Shown: positions 42,453-53,864, numbered from the stretch's first letter. The stretch: DNA of 64,000 nt from Akanthomyces muscarius (GCF_028009165.1 NW_026611618.1:2046001-2110000), one strand, 5' to 3'. Numbers and translations: made by a program. The notes: a model not told the origin generated them from the sequence alone.

Positions 42453-43007
42453 AAAAAAAGATGGGGCAAGGAAAAGACGATGGGTAAGATGGGTAGGGTC
42501 AGAGGGTTAATGATATAGACTACGTACGAACAGGCACGCACGAATACAAGCTACATTTATGACACAAACATTTTTATGCCGTCACTCAAAGTCATGCCAC
42601 GGAGTGATTTCATCACTAATCGAAGAGAGAGGAAAGGCGTTGATGGTAACAATTTGCATTGAAAGCGTAACAGGATCAAGGTTGTAACAAGGTACCGCAG
42701 CTAACGTGTTGTATGGACTTCATTCTGAAACTGAGTAAAAAGCAACAGTCAGACTAAAAGCAAAGACTAGTATCGAGTACAAGCCATTCGTCAGAGCTTG
42801 CTATGGAACAGAAAAGAAATCAAAAACCAGATACAGCAGTTGCTCAATTGACTCCAAAGCATCAAGTGACACAAAAAGCATGCAGTCGTCCGTCGAAAGA
42901 AAAAAACGTATCAGCAATTTCATCTGAATAAAAACACCTCAAAAAGTCAAAATCCCATAAAAGCCAAAGACTGAAATATCAAATTGAGCCTCATAGACCA
43001 ATCACGT
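42453..43007. other. Convergent 3' interval between HIS7 and OAZ
   Basis: AT-rich, A-run containing sequence between convergent genes. No coding frame is supported; it should hold both 3' UTRs. Confidence 0.6.
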
Positions 43008-43974
43008 CTAGAGCTCCATGCCCATAAACAGCCACTGGTCGCTCGTCACGTCGACATCGTTGGCCCAGTGGTCGAGGGTCGTCATTTCGAAGCCGACCCA
43101 TTGTAGGCTCTTGGTCAGCTCGACGGCCTCGTCGACGGGCATGCGGCGGTCCATGCACGTCACAATGTTGCCGCAGCCGAGCGGCCCGTCAGCCAGCTCG
43201 ATGAGCGCCATCAGGGCCTTTTTCAGGTCGCGGCCCATGACGCCCTCCAGGTCGAAAAAGACAAACAGGGACTTTTCGCCCTCGCCGTCGTTGCTGGCCA
43301 GGAACGCACGGAAGCTGGCGCCGCCGACATAGTCCCAGACCTCCATCCAGGCGTCGACCTCGAAGCCGGCTTTGCCATTGTTGTTGTTGGACTGGTTACT
43401 GCTGTCGTCGGCAGACTGCTGGTGCGGGGAAAAGGAACCGCTGCGCCGGTCGGCGCGGGCGCGCAGCTGGTTCTCTGGCGGCGGCGTCTGCAGATAAGCA
43501 CCGGTCAGGCCGGAGCCATGCATCGACAGGTTCCTCTCACCGCGGAAGACTGTCTTCATGGGCTCGCAAAAGAATCTCTCACATTCTTCCCTGATTACGA
43601 GTGCTGCCCCCCCTCGCCGGTCCCGGCGACGGCTGCCCGGGATGTCGCGCTTCTTGTTCTGCTTGGGCAGAAGCGCGAGCTCGTTGGACGAGGTGATTGC
43701 GGCGAGGGGGGGGCTTGTTGGTGGGGATGGAAGTCCTGAGGTAGGGACCTCAGGAATACCACTCCGCCCCTGGAGATGTGCTGTCAATACGTGGTGATGG
43801 ATGCATGTTGAGGTGATGGTCCTTACCTGTGACCCCGGTAGTGCAGTAGTGGAGGCCCTTGAGCTGGGCCGCGGTACCGACAATGTAGCATGAGGCAAGG
43901 ACGTTGACCTGGGGAGCAACGTCCTCGCCACAATTACTACTACTGTAATTACTCTGTTTATTCATGGGCGACAT
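43008..43974 (-). CDS. OAZ: Ornithine decarboxylase antizyme, expressed by +1 ribosomal frameshifting
   Basis: Antizyme binds ornithine decarboxylase, sends it to the proteasome and limits polyamine uptake. ORF1 begins at ATG 43974 (MSPMNKQSNYSSSNCGEDVA); exon 1 is 43827-43974. A 57-nt intron (43770-43826) removes bases in phase, giving HYCTTGVTGAEWYS and then the stop TGA at 43750-43752. ORF2 lies in the +1 frame from 43751 to 43008: EVPTSGLPSPPTSPPLAAIT and then the antizyme domain. That domain includes AGFEVDAWMEVWDYVGGASF, KSLFVFFDLEGVMGRDLKKA, LMALIELADGPLGCGNIVTC and VELTKSLQWVGFEMTTLDHW, ending SDQWLFMGMEL. Together ORF1 and ORF2 give about 302 aa. TCC-TGA is the site used by antizymes across eukaryotes, where polyamines raise frameshifting and so close a feedback loop. 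Use of an acceptor 11 nt earlier would change the frame; see findings. Confidence 0.92.
43735..43755 (-). promoter_or_regulatory. +1 programmed frameshift site of antizyme with overlapping hairpin
   Basis: The slippery point is TCC-TGA (43755-43750). Bases 43754 to 43735 on the minus strand form a perfect inverted repeat: CCTGAGGT, loop CCCT, ACCTCAGG. The 8-bp stem includes the stop codon and the CC of the preceding Ser codon. The frameshift codons are established for the family; a role for this hairpin is inference. Confidence 0.85.
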
Positions 43975-44998
43975 TGTTGATAATTTCCACGGTTGCGTCT
44001 GGAAGGGTTCGTTTGGTGGTGTTTGGGGTGGAGGCGGTCGGTGAGTAATCGGTGGCGATTGGGGTTTTTTTTTCTGGTAGTCGACAGAGTCGGTAGGCGT
44101 TGTGAGTTTGTTTTTGGTTTCGGATTGGATCCTTTGTACACTATGCAGCCAGCAGTCACAAAGTGACGATGCTTTGGAGCAGGGTAGAGCGGTTTGGGGA
44201 GGTTTGGGTGCGGAAAACTTGTTGCTGGTGAGGAGAAAGGGAAGGGTCGAAAATGGCGGACAAAGAGGCGCCCCGAATAAAATGGTGCGAGGTCTGCTGA
44301 CACTGCACGGTGCCGGCAAGCGGGGGTGCTAGCGTCCGCCTAACGTTATTGAAAAGGACACTGACATGCCATTCAGTGGGCGGAGACACCCTTGACGGAT
44401 GGGAAACAGTGCTTCGGCTGCCGCGGAGCGGAGGGGTCCATGTACTGCTTACGCCTGGGCACACGCACAAGGTACAAAGGAGCCGGCGAGCCCCCAACCC
44501 TGTCCGCACCGGAATCTGCCAATCGTCTGGCACCGCCAAGACACGCTGCTACTGGTACAAATGGCCCAACCCGGCCTTTTCAGTACACTCGTGAACCAGA
44601 CAACCAGAGCAGAAAATGACACAGAGTCCGTTCAATCCTCAGAAGAAAAATCATGGAAAAAATTTCATAGCAAAGACGCCATTCACTCTACTCTCCTTCC
44701 TCTGTTTGCTTCAATTGGCATCTTGCTGATCGGCTACACCACCGTTACACCCATCGCCATGCCCCAGCATTTCCGCACGGCTTCCTTCAGCTGCCAGTAT
44801 TACCATTGCCACCTACGCCACGTCCAACACACTCACACGACGTGTTCCAATAATAAGCAGCCTCTAGGTGCGCCAAGATACGTGTCTCACACCACCACAC
44901 CGTCTCTGTTTTCACATGACTGCAACAGCTGCTGTTCGACTCACTGTAGCGGTTGATTACACATTGTAATTAATACTTGGTATCCTATTCTCATTATA
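43975..44998. other. OAZ promoter/leader and 3' region of the ArfGAP gene
   Basis: The left part should be the OAZ 5' leader, pyrimidine-rich on the minus strand. A 185-codon plus-strand frame at 44399-44956 has no motif and is not accepted. Nothing else is recognised. Confidence 0.5.
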
Positions 44999-45745
44999 TC
45001 ATACGTGCCGCGCGCTCAGGCTGGCAAAGGCATCCGGACTGTGCCGCCCATTGTTGGTCCACGCCATGTCTAGCCCCAGGTTCATGCTCTCCCGGCTTAT
45101 TTGCCGCCCGTTCTGGTATGCCTCCGCCGAACCTGCTGCCGTCGCTGTGGGAGCTTGTTGCATGCTGGCCGCGAATGGGTTTGTTCCGGGTAGCGGCTGC
45201 GACACGCTGCGTGGCTGTTGCAACCCTGCAGGCATACTTGGAGCAGCAAAGGCATCCACAGCCTGATTCTCCGGGATGCTCTGCGCCTGAGCTTGCAGTT
45301 GCGGGTTTTGCGACTGGCCATACAGCGCCATGATGGATGCCTTGTCATGGCGGGGAGCTTGATATTGCTGATACGCCTGCTGCGGCTGGAACATCTGCTG
45401 TTGAAGACCTTGCTGTTGAAATGGCTGTTGCGCAAATTGCTGCGGCTGCTGATGCGGCTGCTGCTGGTACATCTGTTGCTGCGGTTGCATATACTGCTGC
45501 TGCGGTTGCATATGCTGCTGCTGCTGAGCACCAGGCGATGGCATACCCGAGTGCCCACCAAAAAAGGGGTTTGTGCCAGGTGATGCAAGTGGCAGTGGTG
45601 ATGTGCTAAACGTCGCCGTCTCTGAGATTTGACCCAGTGGCGGTGGCGACGCTATTCTCGTAGGTGATCGTACGTACGGGTTTGACGCAAACTGTCCGCC
45701 CATGTGGTTCATGTTCATCGCCATACCATGTTGTGCAGGATAGTG

Positions 45746-45782
<37 letters not shown>

Positions 45783-47237
45783 ATTGTATTTACCGGCTGC
45801 GAAAAGAATGGGTTGTATCCCGTCGCCTGTGATTGCAAGCTGCTCTGCTGCTGTGTTGTAAAAGGATAGCCAGTATTGTTCGACAGGCCCAGTCCGTGTT
45901 GCGGTTGAGGGCTGGCAGGCGCAGAGTGTCCATACATTTGCGGGCGTGGCGGCATCGGCAGAGAGAATCCTGTACCATTTGGAGAAGCTCCCGTCTGCTG
46001 GCCAGAAATTGTCAAGTTTTGGAATGCCTGGTCGACGGGGCTGCTCTGCGCAGACATTGAGGCGTACGGGTTCGTCGGGGCAGCGTAGGGGTTGGTGTTC
46101 TGCAATGAGCCCGTAGACTGTGCTGTTTGAGGTTGTGCGCGGTTCAACATGTCAAACGGATTCGTAGATGTAGTTGAAGACGTCGTCGGCCGGTCCGTTT
46201 CAGATCGCTTAACGACATTCAAGCCCCCTGTAATTCCGGACGAGTTGGGCATCATTGGCGTCAGGGATCTTGTCGCGCGCAGCGTCTTTTCCTTTGGCGG
46301 CGCGGGGGGGGGTCGATCTCCCTCGCCTAGTCGCACGAGAGCTTCAACAGCGCGGTCCATATTGCCACTGACCCCCTTAAGGACAATTGAATTTCGTTGG
46401 TTGTTCTGGAAGCCCATGTCGCGCAGCTTAACCAGCTTCTTATCTGTGTCGTCGGGAGCATCATAGTCTACCGTGGCGCCAAACAATTTCGACGGCTTGT
46501 TCGTCAACGTAGGTGAGCCCGGTCCAAAAGAACTGGGCGATTTGTCGGACACGGCTCTGGATCGCGAAAAGGCCGCGCGGAAGCCAAACTTGGAGTTCTT
46601 TGGCGGTAGCGGTGGAGGAGTTCCCTCGTCGGATATCGGGCTCCGTGGCTTGCTGGACTGAGCTGTGACGTTGTGAATATACTTCTGTCGTATGAAACGC
46701 TCCATAGCTGAATCGGCTTCGTCTGCGTCAATTGGTACAGGTGGCTTCTTGCTCCCGGAGTTGTATATTTGGTTCGAAGCGACATTGCCGACCTTTCGCA
46801 TATTCTGCACTATATTGTGAGCCCGTGTTGCCTTTCTCAGTGCCATGGATTCCGATGGGGCTTACGTCGACTTGTTCGTTGGACCAACTATCCATACTGA
46901 GGGACTTGACTTTGGAAATATGTGTGCCGAGCTTCCGGTGGATGGCCGCACATCGCATGCAGAGAAACACGCCCAACTAAAAGAGAAAGGCCGATTGTTA
47001 GTCGAGATGTAAAGTTAGTCAATTCGATATGACAAGAGAAATCGTACACTCCATGAGGCCCATGCTAGAAATCGTCAGCTTAAAGATGATCAATGACCGC
47101 CAGAGCGCATCTCGCCACACACCTGGGTTGCGCGCATAGCAGTCAGCACAAATGTTGTTGCCCGTTACAGTATGAACCAATTCATGCAGCTGCTTCTCAT
47201 TACGCGCCTGCTGGCGCTTGCTGATGACTCCGGACAT
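44999..47237 (-). CDS. ArfGAP-UBA protein of the Gts1/Ucp3 type, glutamine-rich
   Basis: Four exons (47123-47237, 47048-47064, 46866-46976, 44999-46804) give 682 aa. The N-terminal ArfGAP domain (1-~95) is rebuilt only by using a 17-nt exon: [20 protein letters not shown], then [20 protein letters not shown]. This gives the zinc finger C-x2-C-x16-C-x2-C and the catalytic Arg in IHRKLG. A UBA-like domain lies at about 215-260 ([20 protein letters not shown], then [14 protein letters not shown]). The C-terminal half is Gln/Pro/Asn-rich with repeated NPF motifs ([24 protein letters not shown]) and a poly-Q run. NPF motifs bind EH domains, so a role in endocytic or Golgi vesicle traffic is likely. 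Family: yeast Gts1, S. pombe Ucp3. Earlier exons were fixed by ArfGAP conservation. Confidence 0.9.
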
Positions 47238-49055
47238 GGCAAAAGTAGTCCTGGCACGCGTGGCCGAGGAGGGGCGTTGGAGAGAGGTGACTTGGGACGA
47301 CGGCGACAACGGGTTTGGTCGCGCAGAATAAATTGGCGAGGATCAGAGTCGAGGTACATCTACCAAGTGAAAGGGAGCTTCGAGGCTTTTTGCAGATATA
47401 CGACCAGGGTGGTTGAAGCAGGCTGTGCGGGCATTATCGTCGAGTAGGGAAAGGAGCGTATGCCGTGTCGTCGAGGAAGCACCGGCCGTACAAGGGAAGG
47501 AAAAGGAGCAAAGACGCCGGGCAGTACTGGAGGCCGTTTCCGGGGAAGACAAAGCGACTAGACCAAAGGAAAAGAAAAGATACCTAGAAAGAGGAGGAGA
47601 GGAGGAGAGGAGGTGGGAAAGGAGAGCCGCCCGAGACTAAAAAGCGAGGAAGAACGGAGGACAGGAGGTCACGAAGTTGATTGCTTAAAAAAGGAGACGA
47701 CAGCTGCAGAGCTTGGTCAAGGCAATGGGCCGCGCCGCACAGAGACCGTTGTGGCGGCCGCTATTGGGGGCCTTTCGGGGCCGCTTCTAGGTGTCTTTAC
47801 GGCTAGCCCGCTGTAGGACAGGTCTAGCCGCAGTCTGCTGCTAGTGCTCGGTGACGGTGGATCTTTGGCGCACCGCGCTGAAGAATTTATTCATTCTCCT
47901 GGGATGCGAAATGGACGTGAAGAGATGTCCGCAGGTATATACGTTGACGGGAGAGAGCTGCGCCTGCTCAGTTTCTTCGTTGCTAGCATGGCCTGCCATC
48001 AACGGCTGGGAATATCGGGAATGTACATGAGCGCCACCGTGGTTCGCCGAGTATAACATTGCGGAGGGGGTCATGCCATAAATGCAAGGCATTGAACGTA
48101 TAAGAAACGCAATAGGATGATGCGATCGAAACGTCGATCCTGTCAAACTTGATATCCGCGGCTTTCAAGCATCTACTCTGTACCGTACCGCCCAGTTTGT
48201 CAAACACGGGGAGCAGGGGGTCTGGCTGTCTGCTACGAAACCAGTTTCAGTGCGTACGAGTGCTGTGCTGGCAGATGTGCATGTCTGGGACTGAGATGAT
48301 TCACCGAATTTCTGGTGCCCATTGACGGAGTAACTATCCGTATATGCAGTGTTGTTGATGTGCTGTTGTAAGTGGTGTGAAATAGATTGATGTTGAGTCT
48401 ACAGGTACTTGCGGACAAAGGTACACAGCCCTTTGACAGGCTGCGCCATCCAGCAGCTGGAATGGCCTGATGCAATGTACCAAGAGTCTTGGGGTACAGG
48501 TCACGTCTTGCCGTGGCTCCCGAATGGAGGCCGTTGCTAGCCCCGCCAGGCTGAGCCCCGGTACCTGCTCTTTGGCCTGCCAACACGCTAAGCACGAGGT
48601 ACCCTACCACTATAGCCACCTAAACCGATGCCTGCCAGGTCCCTGAATGTCGCCGCCTGGCGCGCCCTGGACTGCAGGCTCCAGCTTAAATGTGGTAGCG
48701 CCTGGCACTGCCCAGCCCGCCCAAAGAGCTCGACCCCAGCCTCACCCGTGCCTTTCAAAGAGGCTACGTGCGCAACTGCGTAATCTCTGGGTCAACGCCT
48801 CCAAGAAGCACTCCCGTCACTTCCCTCCATCCACCACAGTCTGTCTGCACTCTCATCCACGCATTCGCTGCATCGATACCGCTAGCCACTGTCGCCTCGT
48901 TGGGCTTTATTACACACTTCGATATCAACCACAACTTGCTTTGCGGCCGCGCCGAAAGCTAGGTACTGCGTCGCCGAGAGGACACTCTGCAGCTATTTAG
49001 AGCTAGCTCCCGCCAACGCAACCCGCGACAACACCACCACACAGTCTTGCCCATC
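47238..49055. other. Divergent interval, no gene recognised
   Basis: 1.8 kb between the divergent ArfGAP and TVP18 genes. It holds their promoters; short frames on both strands have no motif. Purine-rich stretches near 47570-47690 read as a pyrimidine-rich leader on the minus strand. Confidence 0.5.
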
Positions 49056-49757
49056 ATGACGCTAAAGGAGGAGTTCCAAACAAGAAATTTCAGTATACTG
49101 CACCGTTTTGACGACTTATCTCTTTGTTCATGCAGCTAATAGTTCTCCTTCAGGCATCTACGCACAATGGTACGCCTCCCTTTTCGCCGCGAAAACACCT
49201 AGCTTGGCAAACCGCCGCCCGAGAGAACCGAACGAGAACAAACTGCCATCGCACGTACAAGGATGAGCATTATGCTAATTTTGGCTGTCAACTAGGCTCG
49301 GAATCCTTTCCATGATTCTCTGCGTTGCGCTAGGCATTGCAAACATCTTCACCATTCACCCTCTGAAGATCATCTTCTGCGCCCTTGCCCTGTACGTTGC
49401 ATACCCTTTCTCCTTGCGCACCGCGCGCTTACCGCTAACATTGCGAACCTCAACAGAGCCTCGGCGCTTTTTATCCTCTTTATCGAAGTGCCGTTCCTGC
49501 TGCGCATCTGCCCCACGTCCGGCAAGTTTGACGCCTTTGTCCGAAAGATTACCACAAACTACCTGCGCGCCGCCGCCTATGGTATTATGTCTGCGATCCA
49601 GTTCATCAGCCTCACTGTTACTACCAGCACCCTGATCGTCCTCGCTGTGTTCCTCATGCTCACGGCTCTGTGCTACCTCCTTGCTGCTATTCGCGGCCAG
49701 GCCTTTATTGGCAGCAAGACTCTCGGCGGCGCTGGTGTTGCCCAGATGATCATCTAG
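49056..49757 (+). CDS. TVP18: Golgi membrane protein Tvp18
   Basis: Four exons (49056-49092, 49154-49169, 49296-49391, 49457-49757) give 149 aa. Exon 2 is a 16-nt microexon. The spliced product reads MTLKEEFQTRNFSIYAQWLG, ILSMILCVALGIANIFTIHP, LKIIFCALALASALFILFIE and VPFLLRICPTSGKFDAFVRK. The last parts are YLRAAAYGIMSAIQFISLTV and LTALCYLLAAIRGQAFIGSK. Four hydrophobic segments, the QWLGI start and the PFLLRICPTS block identify Tvp18, a late-Golgi vesicle membrane protein found with Tlg2 compartments in yeast; molecular role unknown. Confidence 0.94.
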
Positions 49758-50433
49758 GCTGGTCGGAGGATTGACTGAAGACGTATCGACAAGAATAGTC
49801 TGGCGGTGGTTATCAAGTTTCGCGGCCGTCATGGCGCATGTATGAGGAGGAAAGGTGATTGCTGGATTGTGGAGGCGGCCAAGCGCGGACCTCGGAGGAT
49901 TGCCGTTACGATTCCATGTTTATTTTGCCTGGGAATGAATAAAGAGCGGCTCTGCATTTCTTTACTTGAAGCAAGTCTTTTGGCGTCTGGAACGAACTCG
50001 TGGATTTCTTACGTATTTGTTTTCTTGGTTGCTCACTTGACAATAACGTTTTATCCTGTGACGACACCAACCTGTGTTGTGCGTATGATCTTCAACACTT
50101 ATCAATACAAAAGAATTAAAGTACACAGAGTGCAATCATCGGCACTGTGATTCTAGGATAATATAAAACAGACAGATAGCAGAACCGGACGCTACAGAAC
50201 ACCAACTTGGATTTCGTAGTTTTTATGTAGGGTACCGTCGACTTGGACACTTGTAAGTCGGATCATGCCACCTCAGGCACGCCACCACTGATGTACCCGA
50301 CTAATCGCAGCAAAAGAACAAAAAAAGGCAGCTAGTGGAAGGAAATTGCGAAGCAAGATATAAAAAGGAGTAGAGTGAATTGGTAGCAAAAGAACAAAAA
50401 AATTGCTGCAAATGGCAAAAGAAAAGCAACGAT
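49758..50433. other. Intergenic between TVP18 and tRNA-Gly
   Basis: TVP18 3' UTR region and the 3' flank of the tRNA gene. No further gene is recognised. T-rich runs on the minus strand just left of 50434 can serve as the Pol III terminator. Confidence 0.6.
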
Positions 50434-50512
50434 GCGTGATCTGGGAATCGAACCCAGGGCTCCCCGACGTTGCTGATGGCAACGGAGAATTTTACCACTA
50501 AACCAATCACGC
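50434..50512 (-). tRNA. tRNA-Gly(GCC) with short intron
   Basis: A full cloverleaf folds on the minus strand: 7-bp acceptor stem GCGTGAT/ATCACGC, D-stem GTTT/AAAT, anticodon stem CTCCG/CGGGG (one G-T pair) and T-stem CTGGG/CCCAG with loop TTCGATT. The anticodon loop reads TTGCCA-T with anticodon GCC. The loop and stem close only if nine bases (TCAGCAACG) after position 37 are removed, the canonical site for tRNA introns. The mature length would be 70 nt, typical for tRNA-Gly. Box A (TGGTTTAGTGG) and box B (GGTTCGATTCC) are intact. Confidence 0.93.
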
Positions 50513-50899
50513 TTCGATGAAAGCAGCTCACTTTTTAGATTATATCAACGAATTACGTTTGTCAATACAGCGGCTTTGTTCTTCTAAACCAGCATGAGTT
50601 GCTCGCCAATGTGTCTAACCGCAGCTGATGGGTGCAACAGTGATGCCGATATTTCACAGACTGAGAACTATTGACTCGGGGTAAATTACTCGTGATCATC
50701 TTGGTTTCTTCTATGCATCTATGATAATCATATGTACCTCGCTTCCAACCCGATGACTGCGGTCCTATGCTGTCTAGATAACGAGACTTCCCGGTCTAAT
50801 CCCTTTCATGTGAAAATGGCTTCCAGTATACAAACATGAGGAGGGGGGATTTCTCAAGCACATCCGCCATTGTACGCAAGCACTCTTCGTTGTCCAGCC
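50513..50899. other. Intergenic
   Basis: About 390 bp, AT-rich, upstream of the tRNA gene and at the 3' side of the DUF6604-like gene. No gene is recognised. Confidence 0.6.
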
Positions 50900-53609
50900 T
50901 CAGCGCCAGCCTGGCCAGGGTCGCGCGATAGCCCTCGGTTTTGTGGCCGAGCTACCAAATGCAGCTTCGTACAGAGGATTCTTTAGATCCCCGAGTGCCT
51001 CGATCATCTCACAGTATCGTCGCCTGAGCTGCATAGCAATTTCAAGATAGTTGACATTCAACAAGCAATTAACCCCGTCTATTTCGCGCTTGACATCAAT
51101 GCCAACCATGCGAAGAGTTTCTTCGCCCGTCAGGCTGTTGGCTATAGCATGACGCTGGGCCCGTTCATCGGCGTACTCGCCACTCTCCGGAAGACTCGGT
51201 GCCTGCTTGGACTTGTTGCCCGATAAAAAGGCAGCCATCTCCGAGACTTCAGCTTTGGTTTTCCCGGCAGCGCAGACGAGGTCAAGTATCTGTCTATTCC
51301 TTGAGGACAGGTCGTTGGGTGCAAGGTACAAGTTATGACAGAAGCGCATCCACGCTAATGTTGATCGAATTGGTAGATCATCGTCCAGGACACGCTCCAC
51401 ATTCCAATCAGCCGCGCGGAGGTGATGTGTAAGAAGCTTTTTTCTGAAAGCAAGCATCGATTTGCGTGAAAGGTTGATGTGCAAGTCCGCTTGCGAGAAC
51501 CAGTCACCATTGAAGCAGAATGCGCGTAGGGAAGAGAACTGGCCTGCGCTGCCTGCTCTGTCCCGGTCGAGCTTGCGCATGCTGGCCGTGAGACAAGGCT
51601 CGAAGTTGGATGTTGGTCGCTGGCCATCCGCGAAAAAGTCGCTCGAGAACTCTTTCAGTAAGAACTCAAAAGTGTCGATGGGAGTCTTGATATAACCTTT
51701 CTGCACAAGCTTGTTGTACAGGTGCATAAGGATCCTTACTTCCGGGGTGTAGGTCCAGGCAGCCATTCCTGCGAGATAGGCCAATTCTGAGGCTTCTAGC
51801 AATCCAACTCCACACGTGAACGGCAAATAGTCCCATAATCCATGAGGAGTAGCATTGCCAAAACGCGACGGTGATGTGGCAAAGTCGAGTTCAATCGCCG
51901 AATTCTTTCCCAAGCACACTCTGAACAAGATCTGTAGAGCGCTGAGACACTCGATCGGACATGATGTTCCGTTCTGAACCGTGTAGCAATGATCTGGGTC
52001 TTCTGCAAAACAACCCAACATTAAATCAGCCGTTGGCAGGAATCCTGAGTAAGAAGAAGCAGGCCAACCAGTCTCCAGAAAACTGTCCAAATCTCGGCGG
52101 GCGATAAAGCCGACTGGGGGGGGGGCTTGACGATATAGCCAATGGTTGGGACATAGAACCAACCTCGGGAGACGGTCATGGAGTCAACCATGCATTGCAG
52201 CTGGAACACATGGTGGGGAAGAATTTTGTTCGAGATGTCGGTGCCGTAGCTTTTCCTCGTCAACGAAGCAACAAAGCCGGCAAAATCATTTACGCCGTAG
52301 AGAGGCACCGGCAGGAATCTGAAATCGTCGTTGTTGGTCTGACCGCGCCACCAGGTCGAAGTCTTGACTGTGCTATGAAGCCCATCTGCGAACCCCCAAA
52401 AGACATTGACCAGGTCATAGAGCCAATTGATGGTGTAAGATCGGCGCCATTGGCGTCTTTCCTCATGGCTGAGTTTCTGAAGGTCTGCGTGGAAGTTCCA
52501 GTTTGCAATCTGCTTCAGCATTCGTTTTGTGGGCTTTCCAGAGTGTGTCTTCTGGAAATCATGGATGAAATCAAGAAGATCGTGGTATGCATAAGTTGAA
52601 AGCTGCTCTCGAACGTCCTGCGTCTTCCTTTCTACCTTGATGCCATGTTCATGAATAGCGACGGGAAAATCACACAGAGCGTTGATTCCGCGACCACGGG
52701 TCATTATGTGAATGATTGTCTCGAACGAGTCGTAGCCAGGAAAGTCAACAAACAGCTCGGAGGAGATCCGCTTGATCATGGCAATGGCGGCATTGGACAC
52801 TGCTCCTGCGACGGCGATGTGTTCGCCCTTGTATGCAACATCATGCCAAAAAGACTGCACTGACGCTCTCAAAGTCGTACATTCAGTAAGAAGATCATAC
52901 ACTGCCATAAGATATTCAGCGACATTGCCCTCGCTGCCCTCAATGATGCGGTAGCTTTCCAGGGGCACAGAGTCAAGCGAGTTCTCCGTTTCGCCGGATT
53001 TCTGCGGCCGCTTCTTTCTTGACTTGTTCTTTTTGTTTCCCTTGGATTTTCTTGGTCGCGGTTGTCTCTTGCCTTGCGTCTGCTGAGCATCTGGGTCGTC
53101 GGATTGATCTTGCGCGTCGTCTGCACCGTCAAGTTGCAAAGCAGTAAACCTGTTGGCAAATATAGCCTGCTCAATTGCTTCAACCTCATTTTCATCGGAG
53201 GGCGCCTTAGCTTCGGACCACTTTTCGCCGCCCAAGTTTCGGAATATCTCTTCCAAAGCATCGATGAAGTACTTGTGACGCGCGTTCTGCTCTTCAACAG
53301 TTGGGTCTTGACTTTCGGCTGCCGTTTCAACAAAAAAGTGTATGCCGCCACCCGTGATTTGATGACCGACTTAAGCAGTCGGTAAACGATAGATGGGACA
53401 GGCGAGATGTGGTGATTGGCAATCAATTTTGACATGATGACGAGCTCCGCAACTGTGGTTTCACCTGTCGAATTGATGGCAAGCGACATGCCGTCCAAGG
53501 CTCCTCGAGCAGAGAGACGCCTGATAATGTTGTTGGAGGTTTTGATCATCCAATGTAGCAGGTATCTGTTGTCGCGCTTATACGCAGCGTAGGCGCTGTG
53601 CGACGCCAT
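50900..53609 (-). pseudogene. DUF6604-like fungal protein gene, frame broken at two homopolymers
   Basis: Three overlapping frames read as one protein of about 900 aa. Part 1 (from ATG 53609) is MASHSAYAAYKRDNRYLLHW, MIKTSNNIIRR ... VYRLLKSVIKSR, an N-terminus of the fungal DUF6604 type. The continuation HFFVETAAESQDP and ARHKYFIDALEEIFRNLGGE lies in another frame, switching at a T6 run (53333-53338). Part 2 runs to KPPP at a C10 run (52116-52125). Part 3 (VGFIARRDLDSFLETGWPAS to the stop at 50900) is again in another frame. One missing base in each homopolymer would explain both breaks. For the second, a 50-nt intron ending at the C-run AG is an alternative. So this may be sequencing error, a true pseudogene, or misjudged splicing. 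Function is unknown; a KKNKSRKKRPQK basic stretch lies in part 2. Confidence 0.7.
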
Positions 53610-53864
53610 GATGCAAAGAAAAAAAAATTGAGCAAAATCCTAGATTTATTACAGAATTAACGAAGATTTAACAAAAAAAAAGAAACCATGAAGAAATGAA
53701 GTTTGACGGAGCAGCAAAAATGATCTGTGGAAGAGAGGTCCGGCTATCACTTGCGGCTCACTTTTGTCCGTTTGCTTCATTAGGTGAAAACGACAAGCGG
53801 TGTACCGACTACAATGCAGTGGATGATTCCAGCGGCTGGCCTAGAATCCAGACCGGTCATGTCG

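Noticed and set aside
44399..44956. 185-codon plus-strand open frame between OAZ and the ArfGAP gene
   Set aside because: No motif or codon-bias pattern like its neighbours; probably promoter/leader DNA.
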